Below, piece after piece: positions 50,862 through 59,440 of a stretch of 64,000 bases of DNA. Both the position numbers and the translations under genes were made by a program. The first letter of the stretch is position 1. Each line of letters begins with the position of its first letter. The DNA lies in contig NZ_JAFCLG010000011.1 in assembly GCF_018129685.1 (NCBI RefSeq), positions 1-64,000 on the forward strand, written 5' to 3'. The stretch comes from Bradyrhizobium manausense (GTDB lineage Bacteria; Pseudomonadota; Alphaproteobacteria; Rhizobiales; Xanthobacteraceae). The notes under the pieces are model-generated. The model was not told the DNA's origin, made no database searches, and worked only from the letters and a program-made list of their open reading frames with translations.

Positions 50862-52429
50862 GGTTTTGGACTCCCGACTTCTTGGACCAGAGTCGTCCCG
50901 CCTTGTCCCATGGCGCATTCCCGCCACACACGGGTCGTGCAATTGGCCGGCCAGCCGCCGCCGAGGGCCATGAAAAGCGCAACCGTATCTGTAAGACGAT
51001 TGGCCTCGGCCTGCACCCGAGCGATGGAGGCCGTGAGATAAGTCTGCTGTGCATTGAGAACTGCGAGTTGATTGACCTGCCCTGCGTTGAGCTGCTGCTC
51101 CACCACGTCAAGACTGGCTTTCGCGGTCTCCTCGCCATGCACGGCAGCCTGCATTGCCTGCGCATCGGTTTGCAGGGCGCGCAAGGCATCGGCAACATTT
51201 TGAAAGGCTGTAATGACGGTCGAGCGATACTGAGCTTCCGCTTGTTCCAAGGCAGCTTCAGCAGCCTTCTGCTTGTTATAGAGGGTGAAGCCGTCAAAGA
51301 TCGGTGCTGTAACGCCCGCCGCGAGCGTATAAAAGCCGGTTCCTGGTGCAAAACTCTGCGCCAGATTATACGCGCTGGAGCCGCCGTTGGCCGAAAGTTG
51401 AATGTTCGGCAAACGGGCGGCAATCGCGACGCCGACTTGCGCGCTCGCGGCGTGCATGTTGGCTTCGGCAGCACGCACATCGGGCCGCTGATCGACGAGC
51501 TTGCTGGGCAAGCTGATCGGAAGGTTTGCCGGCAGCCTGAATTGCGCCAATTCAAACGCCTGAGCAATTTCGTTGGCCGACAACTCGCCCGCCAATGCCG
51601 TCAGGAGATTGCGCTGCTGGGCCAATTGCCGCTTCAGCGGTGGCAGCAACTGCTCGGCCTGCGCAAGTGCGGCCTCCTGGGCGAGAACGTCAGCGCGGGC
51701 CACCTGTCCAAGGCTATTCTGTCGCTGGAGAATACCCAGCAGACGACGTTCAATCGCAATGATGCGCTCCGTAGCGGCGATCTGCCCTCGCAGCGATGCT
51801 TCCAGGATGGCCGCCGTGGCGACATTGCTGGTCAGCGTCAGATATGCGGCCTCTAGCTGGAACATTTGCTGCTCGGTGACAGCATCGAGATTTTCGACGG
51901 CGCGCGCATTCCCACCCCAGACGTCAGGTACGAACGTGATGGTAAGTTGATGGGTCACGAGCGAATAGCCGGTCTGCGGAGCGGAATCGAGAGGTGCTCC
52001 GAACACGCTTCCCGCGTTGGACTGCAAAATTTCAGATGATGTCGAGTTGCCGGAAACCTGCGGAAACCACAACCCGCGCTGCGCCAGAGCGTTGTAGTAG
52101 GCAGCCTTGATCGCCGACTCGGCGGCCTGCAAGTTCGGATTGTGATCGACGGATTGCTTGATGAGCGAATTGAGCGGCTTTGATTTGAATGCGGCCCACC
52201 ACCGGGCTGAGACCTCCGCGCCGGTCACAAAGTGCTGGCCCGGCACTTGGGGGCTGCTCGGCTTCGGTCCGGGCGAGGCAAGCTTGCCAGGCAGATATCC
52301 GGCGACCTCGGGAGCTGCCGGAGGGGTGAAGTTCGGGCCTACCGCGCAAGCGGAAAGCGCCAGCGCGAGGGTGCCGCAGACCAAGCCCCGACTTCTGCTC
52401 AGCGATCGACCGCTAACGCGCACCTTCAC
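50858..52429 (-). CDS. Outer-membrane efflux lipoprotein (NodT/OprM-like)
   Basis: A 523-aa outer-membrane factor. The lipobox is LALALSACAVGPNF (Cys about residue 28), the family opening after which comes AVGPNFTPPAAPEV. Two OEP repeats with ANGGSSAYNLAQSF and GVTAPIFDGFTLYNKQKAAEAALEQA follow. A GTG at 52450 touching the RND stop would add seven residues. I prefer the GTG at 52429 because a run of G lies before it and the signal peptide is then clean. It is the outer-membrane exit for the RND pump upstream. Confidence 0.91.
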   Translation of the reverse strand: MKVRVSGRSLSRSRGLVCGTLALALSACAVGPNFTPPAAPEVAGYLPGKLASPGPKPSSPQVPGQHFVTGAEVSARWWAAFKSKPLNSLIKQSVDHNPNLQAAESAIKAAYYNALAQRGLWFPQVSGNSTSSEILQSNAGSVFGAPLDSAPQTGYSLVTHQLTITFVPDVWGGNARAVENLDAVTEQQMFQLEAAYLTLTSNVATAAILEASLRGQIAATERIIAIERRLLGILQRQNSLGQVARADVLAQEAALAQAEQLLPPLKRQLAQQRNLLTALAGELSANEIAQAFELAQFRLPANLPISLPSKLVDQRPDVRAAEANMHAASAQVGVAIAARLPNIQLSANGGSSAYNLAQSFAPGTGFYTLAAGVTAPIFDGFTLYNKQKAAEAALEQAEAQYRSTVITAFQNVADALRALQTDAQAMQAAVHGEETAKASLDVVEQQLNAGQVNQLAVLNAQQTYLTASIARVQAEANRLTDTVALFMALGGGWPANCTTRVWRECAMGQGGTTLVQEVGSPKP

Positions 52430-52450
52430 GCTACATGCCCCCAATGACAC

Positions 52451-55400
52451 TCATGAGGCCCCGTGGCCAGGTTCCGGATCAGGCAGAGACAAATCGTCCT
52501 CATCTGTCGCGGGCCCGTGCTCCCTCGAGAGGAAGATCTGGCGCAAGGCCGGAGCAACCACCAGCAGCAGCACCGGGCCAATGAACATGCCGCCCACCAC
52601 CACGGTGGCCAATGGACGCTGAACCTGACTCCCAATACCGTGGGAAATCGCCGCGGGAAACAAGCCGACGCCTGCAGACAAGGCCGTCATCAGCATCGGC
52701 CGCATGCGCTGCTCGGCGCCGCGGAACACCGCTTCCGCGACGGTCATGCCCTGTGCCTTCAGTTCGCGGAAATAGGTGATGTTGAGAATACCGTCCATCA
52801 CGGCTACGCCGAACAACGATATGAATCCAATCGCCGCCGAAACACTGAAATTGAGGTCGGAAAGATAAAGGGCGATAATTCCACCGCCGATGGCAAACGG
52901 AATGCCGGCGAGCGCAAGCAAGCTATCCCGCAGCGAGTTGAACAGGCCGTACAGCAACACCAGGATCAAGAGTAGCGTGATCGGGATCACGATAATGAGG
53001 CGCTCTTTGGCGTTCTGCAGGTCTTCAAACTCTCCAGCCCACAAGATCTGATAGCCGTTCGGCAGCTTGATCGCTTTTGCGACCCGTTCTTGGGCCTCAG
53101 TCACCGTGCTCCCGAGATCGCGTCCTCTGACACTGAACTTGATTGGGATATAGCGCTGGCTGCGCTCTCGGTAGATGAATGAAGCCCCAGTATCGAGCGA
53201 TATGTCGGCCAATTCGCTCAGCGGGATGTAGGCGTTGGTCCCGGACGGCGTCTGATAGGCGATCTTCACCGATTTGATCGCATCGATGCTGCTGCGATAT
53301 TTCGGCTCAAGCCTGACCGCCAGGGCAAACTGACGATCCCCCTCCAGGACGGTCGTCGCATTTGTCCCACCGAGGGCCGCCTGAACGACCGCGTTGACAT
53401 CACCAGTGTTCAGGCCGTATCGCGCGGTCTTTTCTCGGTCGATCTTGATGTTGAGGTTGGGCTGACCCTGGAGATGGAAAATGCCGAGGTCAGCGACACC
53501 CCGAACGTTCGTCATCTCAGCCATGACCTGGCTCGCCAACTGCTCCAGGACGTCAAGATTCTGTCCAACAATCTTGACCGAGTTCGCTCCTTTCACCCCG
53601 GACAGTGCTTCCTCAACGTTATCCTGAATATATTGGGAGAAGTTGAAGTTGATGCCGGGCAGTTCATCAGCAAATTCCTTCTGAAGCACTTCCGTTAGCT
53701 TTTCCTTCGTAACGTTGGCAGGCCACTCCTCGAACGGTTTCAGAGGCGCGAACAGCTCGACGTTGGAGAATGGCGAGGCATCGCTGCCATTGTCTGGTCG
53801 TCCATGCTGCGACACCACCGTGATGACCTCCGGGTGGCGCATCAGGATTTCCCGCATCTTCCGCGTTGCTGAGGTGCCTGCCTCAAGAGAGATTGTCGGC
53901 GGCAGCGAGGCGCGGATCCAGAAATTGCCCTCTTCCAGCGCAGGCAGGAATTCGCTTCCCAGCCGTGAGGCCGCGAGCAGGCTCACGCCAAGGAAAACGA
54001 CGCCCACCAAGATTGCCGTCCTAAGGCTGCCGAGCGCCCACCTGAGCACAGGGGTGTAGGTCCGGCGCAGGGCGCGCACGATGCGCGTCTCGACCTCCTC
54101 GACATGTCTTGGCAACAGAAGCGCTGCAAGAACAGGGGTCACTGTGAAGGTCGACAACAGGGCGCCGGCGAGCGCATAGCCATAGGTCCGCGCCATCGGG
54201 CCGAAGATCTGGCCTTCCACACCCTGCATGGTGAACAGCGGCACGAAGGCGGTTACGGTGATCGCGGCCGTAAAGAACACCGCCTTGTCGACCTGTAGGG
54301 CGCTCGCGAAAATGATTCGCAAACGCTCCGGCCAAGGCCGCGTGGATCCCGGTCTTGCGGATGTCGGATCCGATCCCCAATAGCCTTCTGACAGCTGCTG
54401 AAGCAGAGTTCGGCGATGCTCAGAGGAAGATTGGAAATTGCGGTAGATGTTTTCCATCATGATCACGGCCGAGTCGACAATGATGCCGAAGTCGACGGCG
54501 CCGAGTGAGAGCAGATTGGCGTCCTCACCCTGAATGACGAGGATGATAATGGCAAAGAACAGCGCCAGCGGAATGTTGGCGCTCACGATGATGGCGCTGC
54601 GCAAGTCGCCGAGGAAGATCCATTGGATCAGGAAGACGAGCAAGCAGCCGAAGATCAAGTTGTGCAAGACGGTATGGGTGGTGACGCCAACGAGTGAGCT
54701 GCGGTCATAGTAGGGAACGATCTTCACCCCGGGTGGCAGGCTGCCGTCTCGATTGAGCTTCTCCACCTCGGCTTCGACGCGGGGAATGACATCGTTGGTA
54801 TGCTCCGTCCGCCGCATCACCACAATGGCGGCGATGACGTCATCCTGGTGATCGCGCCCCGCGATCCCAAGCCGCGGCACATAGCCAACCTCGACTCTGG
54901 CGACGTTCTTGACTTGAATGGGAAGACCGCCCGACTGGGTGAGGACAACGTTTTCGATGTCCCGCACGCGATATCCCCTGGTGACGTCATCCGCCCCGCC
55001 GGAATCCACGAGACCGATGCCGCGGATATTGACCGATTGCTGACCGATGGATATCTCGCGTCCGCCGACATTGATGTTCGCGTTACCGAGCGCGCTGATC
55101 AGCTGTGGTACCGTGATGTTGTAGGCTTCAAGCTTATCGAGATCGGCTTCGACGCTGAACTGCTTGGTGGTGCCGCCCCAGCTATTGATTTGCGCGACGC
55201 CTGGCACCGTAAGGAGACGCCGCGTCACGACATAGTCCTGCAGCGTTCGTAGGTTTGTCAGTCCAAAGTGAGCCGGGCCGACCAGCTGATAGCGATAGAT
55301 TTCGCCTACCAGGCTCGACGCCTGGATCGTGGGAACCAGATTACCGGGCAGGTTAACGTTCTGCTGTAGGCTGTTTGCGGCCTGGGTCAGAGCGAAGAAG

Positions 55401-55708
55401 TAGTCGATGCCATATTTGAAGGTGACACGAACAAACGACAGACCATAGAAGGACGTGGAGCGAATATTGGCGACACCAGGCGTGGGGTAAAGGCCGACCT
55501 CCATAGGAATCGTGTAGTATTTCTCCATCTCCTCGGCGGAGAGGCCAGGGGCCTGGGCGGTGATCTCCAGGATCACCGGCGCCGGGTTGGGATAAGCTTC
55601 GATGTTGAGTTTCGTAAACGCGACGAGACCAGCGGCGCAGAACACCACCACGCCGAGCACAATGATCGCGCTCCGCGTCAGTCCGAACGCCAAAACAGAT
55701 TTAATCAC
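52451..55708 (-). CDS. czcA: CzcA/CusA-family heavy-metal RND efflux pump (copy 2)
   Basis: A 1085-aa HME-RND transporter with a GTG start (MIKSVLAFGLTRSAIIVLGV). The first helix leads into LNIEAYPNPAPVILEITAQAPGLSAEEMEKY. The proton-relay acids lie in GAVDFGIIVDSAVIMMENIYRNF near residue 410. The periplasmic loop FAPLKPFEEWPANVTKEKL is typical of the CzcA group. It is only moderately similar to copy 1. It works with the fusion protein and channel on either side. Metal specificity cannot be read from the sequence. Confidence 0.94.
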   Translation of the reverse strand: MIKSVLAFGLTRSAIIVLGVVVFCAAGLVAFTKLNIEAYPNPAPVILEITAQAPGLSAEEMEKYYTIPMEVGLYPTPGVANIRSTSFYGLSFVRVTFKYGIDYFFALTQAANSLQQNVNLPGNLVPTIQASSLVGEIYRYQLVGPAHFGLTNLRTLQDYVVTRRLLTVPGVAQINSWGGTTKQFSVEADLDKLEAYNITVPQLISALGNANINVGGREISIGQQSVNIRGIGLVDSGGADDVTRGYRVRDIENVVLTQSGGLPIQVKNVARVEVGYVPRLGIAGRDHQDDVIAAIVVMRRTEHTNDVIPRVEAEVEKLNRDGSLPPGVKIVPYYDRSSLVGVTTHTVLHNLIFGCLLVFLIQWIFLGDLRSAIIVSANIPLALFFAIIILVIQGEDANLLSLGAVDFGIIVDSAVIMMENIYRNFQSSSEHRRTLLQQLSEGYWGSDPTSARPGSTRPWPERLRIIFASALQVDKAVFFTAAITVTAFVPLFTMQGVEGQIFGPMARTYGYALAGALLSTFTVTPVLAALLLPRHVEEVETRIVRALRRTYTPVLRWALGSLRTAILVGVVFLGVSLLAASRLGSEFLPALEEGNFWIRASLPPTISLEAGTSATRKMREILMRHPEVITVVSQHGRPDNGSDASPFSNVELFAPLKPFEEWPANVTKEKLTEVLQKEFADELPGINFNFSQYIQDNVEEALSGVKGANSVKIVGQNLDVLEQLASQVMAEMTNVRGVADLGIFHLQGQPNLNIKIDREKTARYGLNTGDVNAVVQAALGGTNATTVLEGDRQFALAVRLEPKYRSSIDAIKSVKIAYQTPSGTNAYIPLSELADISLDTGASFIYRERSQRYIPIKFSVRGRDLGSTVTEAQERVAKAIKLPNGYQILWAGEFEDLQNAKERLIIVIPITLLLILVLLYGLFNSLRDSLLALAGIPFAIGGGIIALYLSDLNFSVSAAIGFISLFGVAVMDGILNITYFRELKAQGMTVAEAVFRGAEQRMRPMLMTALSAGVGLFPAAISHGIGSQVQRPLATVVVGGMFIGPVLLLVVAPALRQIFLSREHGPATDEDDLSLPDPEPGHGAS

Positions 55709-55751
55709 GCCACCCCGCCTTGTTGGTCCCGATTACGCAAATCGCGCCAGA

Positions 55752-56972
55752 CTATCCGGCGTCTCCCAGCAGGAGCTTGTTGCTAAGGTAAATGGCCCCC
55801 TCCGTAACGACCGTTTCGCCAACCTGAAGACCTTCCATTATCTGGGTCCATCCATCCTGCTGCAGTCCGATCTTGACCGTCCGCTTGACGAATCGGCGCC
55901 CCTCGTTCGTAACCCAGACGGTCATGGTGCCGTCGCCCTCGCGAACGACGCAAGTTGCCGGCACCGCGACTGAGCGCGTTGGATCTCCGACACGAATGAC
56001 GAAGCTCGCAAACATGCCGGATCGCAGCAGGTACTCCGGATCTGCTATCTCCGAGCGCACAAGTTGACGATGCGTACTCGGATCGATGGTCGAACCCAGC
56101 GCAGTCACCTTACCCTTGAAGACCCGGGTCGGATAGGCCGGCACCCGAACTTCGACCTCCTGGCCGAGCTTGTAAGAAGGCGCGTCCGTTTCGATCACGT
56201 TGGCAACCATCCACATCGTCGAGATGTCGGCAATTTGATAGGGTGGCGGCGCGCCGCCCGGCTGCGTCAGCAAGCCGGGAGCCGCGCTACGCGCCACAAT
56301 CCGTCCTGAGATCGGGCTTGGCACCAGCAAAGTAGAATCGACCATTCGGGTATTTAGGATTCGATCGATCTCTTCATCGGTCTTGCCAAAGATAAGAACC
56401 ACGTTCCTTGCAGCCTTGTAGTTACCCTCAGCGGTTTGCTCGTCCGACGTCGCCTGATCGACGTCCTTTTGCGCACTGCCTCCGGACTTCAAGAGATTGG
56501 AGGCGCGCGCAAGATTGCGTTTCTGCAGCTCAAGCACGCCGGCACTTGCCAACAAAGTCGACTCAGCTTGCAAGAGGTCTGGGCTGTCGATCGTAAAGAG
56601 GATGTCGCCCTGCTTGACGTCGTCGCCGATATTGAACGACGCCTTAATGATCTTGCCGGAGTATTGCGAAAACACCTGGACCAGCATGTTCTCGTTAAAG
56701 CCGATCGTGCCGACCGAGGTCTTGAGTAGCACGAACTCGCGCGAAGCGACCGTGCCCAGTTGCAGCGCGGCAGCCTGCTTGTCGGAGAGCTCAACGACGA
56801 CATCTTCGCCGGTGGATGTCGGCGCCGCGCGTCCCACGGTTCGTTTCGGTGCCGGGACTTCCGGCGAGCCGGGCGCGAGGATAAATTTTGTCCAGACGAG
56901 AACGGTCAGGACAGTCCCCGCCAAGGTCGTCAGGACAATCTTGGTCGCGACCGATCGTTTCAGCATATTCAT
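55752..56972 (-). CDS. czcB: RND membrane fusion protein (CzcB-like)
   Basis: A 406-aa periplasmic adaptor. The N-terminal helix is IVLTTLAGTVLTVLVWTKFIL. Split lipoyl/hairpin regions include VFSQYSGKIIKASFNIGDDVKQGDILFTIDSPDL and VPSPISGRIVARSAAPGLLTQPG, followed by beta-barrel and membrane-proximal domains. It is the first gene of the operon, 43 nt before the pump gene. The CTTACA direct repeat lies 179 nt upstream of the start. The start at 56972 (MNMLKRSVATK) is favoured over longer in-frame versions, which lack a helix at the N-terminus. Confidence 0.92.
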   Translation of the reverse strand: MNMLKRSVATKIVLTTLAGTVLTVLVWTKFILAPGSPEVPAPKRTVGRAAPTSTGEDVVVELSDKQAAALQLGTVASREFVLLKTSVGTIGFNENMLVQVFSQYSGKIIKASFNIGDDVKQGDILFTIDSPDLLQAESTLLASAGVLELQKRNLARASNLLKSGGSAQKDVDQATSDEQTAEGNYKAARNVVLIFGKTDEEIDRILNTRMVDSTLLVPSPISGRIVARSAAPGLLTQPGGAPPPYQIADISTMWMVANVIETDAPSYKLGQEVEVRVPAYPTRVFKGKVTALGSTIDPSTHRQLVRSEIADPEYLLRSGMFASFVIRVGDPTRSVAVPATCVVREGDGTMTVWVTNEGRRFVKRTVKIGLQQDGWTQIMEGLQVGETVVTEGAIYLSNKLLLGDAG

Positions 56973-57150
56973 CGCAAGCTTCGTGCCAGGGTCGTCACTT
57001 AGGTGTCCTGAGGCTGGTGCGAGGTCGATCAGCAATTCGCAGTGTTGCATCAGCCAATGCAAGGCAGCCCCTGAATAGTTGTTTGTCCGGTAGCGGGCAA
57101 GCGGGGAGTCTCCCCGCGCGCCTCGATTTCAAGCGCGGAATGACGACTAG

Positions 57151-57168
57151 CTTACACGAACCTTACAA
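57151..57168 (+). promoter_or_regulatory. CTTACA-N5-CTTACA direct repeat (copy 2)
   Basis: CTTACACGAACCTTACAA, identical over 18 bp to 47900-47917. It lies between the MFP-RND-OMF operon (minus strand) and a 75-aa membrane protein gene (plus strand, start 115 nt away). The orientation is the same as copy 1 relative to the plus strand. Confidence 0.65.
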
Positions 57169-57282
57169 AGATGAAGTCGCACTCGAGGCGGGGCAAAAAT
57201 GTTGCCGATCAGTCGGCATCGAGATCACAAATCCTTTGTACTTGCGCGCAATCTGCGCTTAGCCTCGCGGGGCTTCCGGCCC

Positions 57283-57510
57283 ATGAGCACGACGATGAAC
57301 AGACGCTTTGCCTTTTGGGTTGCTTTTCTGTCAGCGTTTCTCGCCAGCGCCCTCGCGCTGCTTGTCGCATTCAGCCTGGGACTGGCCTATCAGGTGGGAG
57401 GCCTTTTCTTGGCCTCCGAGCTGTCCAGGCAATCCAGATGGGCTGCCGTCGCCGCACTCGCTGCGCTGGTGTCGGCGATTGCACAGATCATCGAAAAAGC
57501 ATCTAGGTAG
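57283..57510 (+). CDS. Small membrane protein, 75 aa
   Basis: A 75-aa protein with two or three hydrophobic segments (FAFWVAFLSAFLASALALLVAF, LGLAYQVGGLFLAS, AAVAALAALVSAIAQII). It starts MSTTMNRRF, 115 nt after the CTTACA repeat and in its orientation, so it is the most direct candidate target of the OmpR-type regulator on this side. No family recognised. Confidence 0.6.
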   Translation: MSTTMNRRFAFWVAFLSAFLASALALLVAFSLGLAYQVGGLFLASELSRQSRWAAVAALAALVSAIAQIIEKASR

Positions 57511-57595
57511 GCGAACTCAGTTGTGATGGCCGATAAAGGATGATGCAGGCGACGCCGGCACCAGCCCGACGAAAACTTAAGCCGCGGGAGTAGAA

Positions 57596-57841
57596 ATGCA
57601 GACACGCTGCCCAAACTGCAGCTCGATCGTGAGGACGCCGGATGGCGTGGCTTGGACGATCATAAACGGCGCCTGCCCCAAACTGGCCGGAACGCGCTGG
57701 GTGGACAAGCCAGAATTTTGCCCGACCTTGTCGCAAGTCGCACAGCCGGAGGTTATTCTCCCAGGCATTGCCAATCGGCAAGCGGTGATGGCCGAAATTG
57801 AGCGCGCCAAGAAGCCATATCCTGCGCGTCAGAGAGCATAA
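57596..57841 (+). CDS. Small Cys-containing protein, 81 aa
   Basis: An 81-aa soluble protein behind a GGGAG ribosome site. It opens MQTRCPNCSS, a CxxC knuckle, with further cysteines in GACPKL and EFCPTL, which could complete a zinc-binding site. The C-terminal half is helical and basic (MAEIERAKKPYPARQRA). No family recognised. Confidence 0.52.
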   Translation: MQTRCPNCSSIVRTPDGVAWTIINGACPKLAGTRWVDKPEFCPTLSQVAQPEVILPGIANRQAVMAEIERAKKPYPARQRA

Positions 57842-57890
57842 TCCATAGTCCGCCTCGGCGGCGCTTAGCACAGGGGGACTGTTGCGCTAC

Positions 57891-58136
57891 ATGGACGAGC
57901 ATCGATCTTCATCGAGACGTCGGGTGTTCAAATCGGGGATCATTGAGTTCTCCGGCGACGCCCTGCCATGCACGGTGAGGAATATCTCTCAAACCGGAGC
58001 AGCCATAGAGATTAATTCCCCGTTATGGTTTCCCGATAGGTTTACGCTGATCGTCGGGAGCGAAGGCCTTCGTCGGACCTGTCGCGTCGCATGGCGTGTT
58101 GAGCGACGACTCGGGGTTGTGTTCGAGTTGGAATAG
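57891..58136 (+). CDS. Single-domain PilZ protein (copy 2)
   Basis: An 81-aa PilZ domain: the arginine switch is MDEHRSSSRRRVFKSG and the second motif RNISQTGAAIEI, followed by RRTCRVAWRVERRLGVVFE. Related to the protein at 35569-35814. Start at 57891 rather than 57882 because the former opens with the family motif. A c-di-GMP-responsive adaptor is expected, but no partner can be named. Confidence 0.82.
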   Translation: MDEHRSSSRRRVFKSGIIEFSGDALPCTVRNISQTGAAIEINSPLWFPDRFTLIVGSEGLRRTCRVAWRVERRLGVVFELE

Positions 58137-58482
58137 TCTCCGCGCTGCGCGCCTTTCCGTCGCGAACGGACGTGTCGCTTCAAAAGTTGGTTGGCGATGC
58201 ACGTATCAATGGCTAAGTGCTCTTGGTAGCGGTTTCATCTGCAAGGCGGGCTCGGTAATCAATGTGAGGAACTGGCGCTCGCATCTTCGTCAAGGTTGGC
58301 GCCAGCCGACCGGAGTAGAGCCTGTGGCACGGGCGAGTGGTTGGTTCGAGACACCGTCGTTTGGGCTTGCCGGTTCGGGGCTGGGTGCTTGCTGCAGTGA
58401 TCATCGGGATCGCTATTGCGGTGATGAAGCGATGAAGGGTATCGACCATTTAAGAGATCACATTGCTGGTTGAGGTGTGAGA
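58137..58482. other. Gap after PilZ copy 2, no gene seen
   Basis: A 346-nt gap. A plus-strand 125-aa frame overlaps the PilZ gene and a minus-strand 78-aa frame covers the middle; neither has a ribosome site or recognisable sequence. Nothing else is seen. Confidence 0.4.
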
Positions 58483-58686
58483 ATGAGAGCTGCTACTGCT
58501 TTTCTTCTGCTATGCGGAGCCATTGGGGCGTGGACAGGATCATCCACGGCGCAATCCCATGTTGGCGGTCCGGCTAGGCAGACCTCGTTGGGCGGCCCCG
58601 TCCCGCCAGCAAATCCAGTCGTTGCTCTACCGAAAGGTAGTCGGGCTCCGCCGCAAGCCAAACGGCTTCCCACGGTCAAGCGCTGA
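58483..58686 (+). CDS. Small secreted Pro-rich protein, 67 aa
   Basis: A 67-aa protein with a signal peptide (AATAFLLLCGAIGAWTGSSTAQS) and a short Pro/Gly/Lys-rich mature part. The ATG lies 6 nt after a GTG alternative; a GAGGT site precedes them. No family recognised. Confidence 0.5.
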   Translation: MRAATAFLLLCGAIGAWTGSSTAQSHVGGPARQTSLGGPVPPANPVVALPKGSRAPPQAKRLPTVKR

Positions 58687-58881
58687 TACGCTGACGTCGA
58701 GTTCAGATGCCGCTACACGTCAGGTAAAACGCGAGATAAGCTCGGTGGCCCCGAGCGGAATGGCCTGGTTTCCTGATTTGCAAATTGGCGATTTTTGCTT
58801 GACAGCCGCGTGGTGTGGGAGCATTCGGACCACATGACCTCGGACTTCCGAGCTCATTTCAAACCAACCGAAACGAGAGAT

Positions 58882-59047
58882 GGACAGCTACCCTAGTCGC
58901 TGTCCGGTGGGGCCGAGGCGGCTCCGTCGGACACTAAGCAAGTCAACTGGGACTGCTCCCGGCGTTGCCCGCCGGGCGAGCACGCGCCGGGCCTAGCGTC
59001 CTGTCTGCTCGCCTTCCGGGACCGTTGGGCCGGTCCGGAGGTGAGCC
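58882..59047 (+). promoter_or_regulatory. Structured leader with SD-sequestering stem (copy B)
   Basis: A highly structured leader. GGACAGC (58882-58888) pairs with GCTGTCC (58899-58905). GCGGCTCC (58918-58925) and TCAAC (58943-58947) recur in leader A. CTCGCCT (59008-59014) can pair with AGGTGAG (59039-59045), which carries the ribosome site. Between them stands the hairpin GGACCG-TTGGGC-CGGTCC (59019-59036). The ATG is at 59048. Both 7-nt arms are identical in leader A. Confidence 0.55.
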
Positions 59048-59314
59048 ATGAGTATCAACAATATCGTCTTTCTTCGCGGCAATGTTGCCGCGCCCGCACT
59101 CCACATGGGTCAGGCGAACATCGTCATCCAGGATCGCCGGGCTGAACATCACCGCTGCGCCGACGCACCGCGGGCGGCCAATCGCGTGGTGCCGATCATG
59201 ATTTGGCATACCAACCCAGTGAGCAATCGGCCGGAATGTCGCTGGGTGATGGACCGCAGCGCCGCAACTGACGAGGGCGTCAGTTGCAGCGATACCTTGC
59301 GTCGCGCCGCCTAG
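59048..59314 (+). CDS. Small two-Trp-motif protein (copy B), ECxW type
   Basis: An 88-aa protein behind GGAGGTGAGCC. Its core is NRVVPIMIWHTNPVSNRPEC then RWVMD (residues 45-69, Trp53, Cys64, Trp66), aligning with the 98-aa and 71-aa proteins. The N-terminus MSINNIVFLRGNVAAPALHM is beta-like, the C-terminus Ser/Arg-rich. There is no signal peptide. It is 126 nt upstream of mgtA copy 2. Function unknown. Confidence 0.68.
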   Translation: MSINNIVFLRGNVAAPALHMGQANIVIQDRRAEHHRCADAPRAANRVVPIMIWHTNPVSNRPECRWVMDRSAATDEGVSCSDTLRRAA

Positions 59315-59350
59315 CCCGCCTCTTTCCCAATATCTTAATCCCGAAATCTG

Positions 59351-59376
59351 CCGCCGCGCTAAGCCGCACGCGGCGG
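59351..59376 (+). promoter_or_regulatory. Leader hairpin upstream of mgtA copy 2
   Basis: CCGCCGCG-CTAAGCCGCA-CGCGGCGG: a perfect 8-bp stem, 64 nt before the mgtA start, between the 88-aa gene and mgtA. No U-run follows. It mirrors the hairpin before mgtA copy 1 and the tandem hairpins before hisE. Confidence 0.55.
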
Positions 59377-59440
59377 GGACGCCTTGCCGCGTCTGCGAGC
59401 CAGCATCCGGACTATCGCTCGAAACGACGAGTCATCTGCC

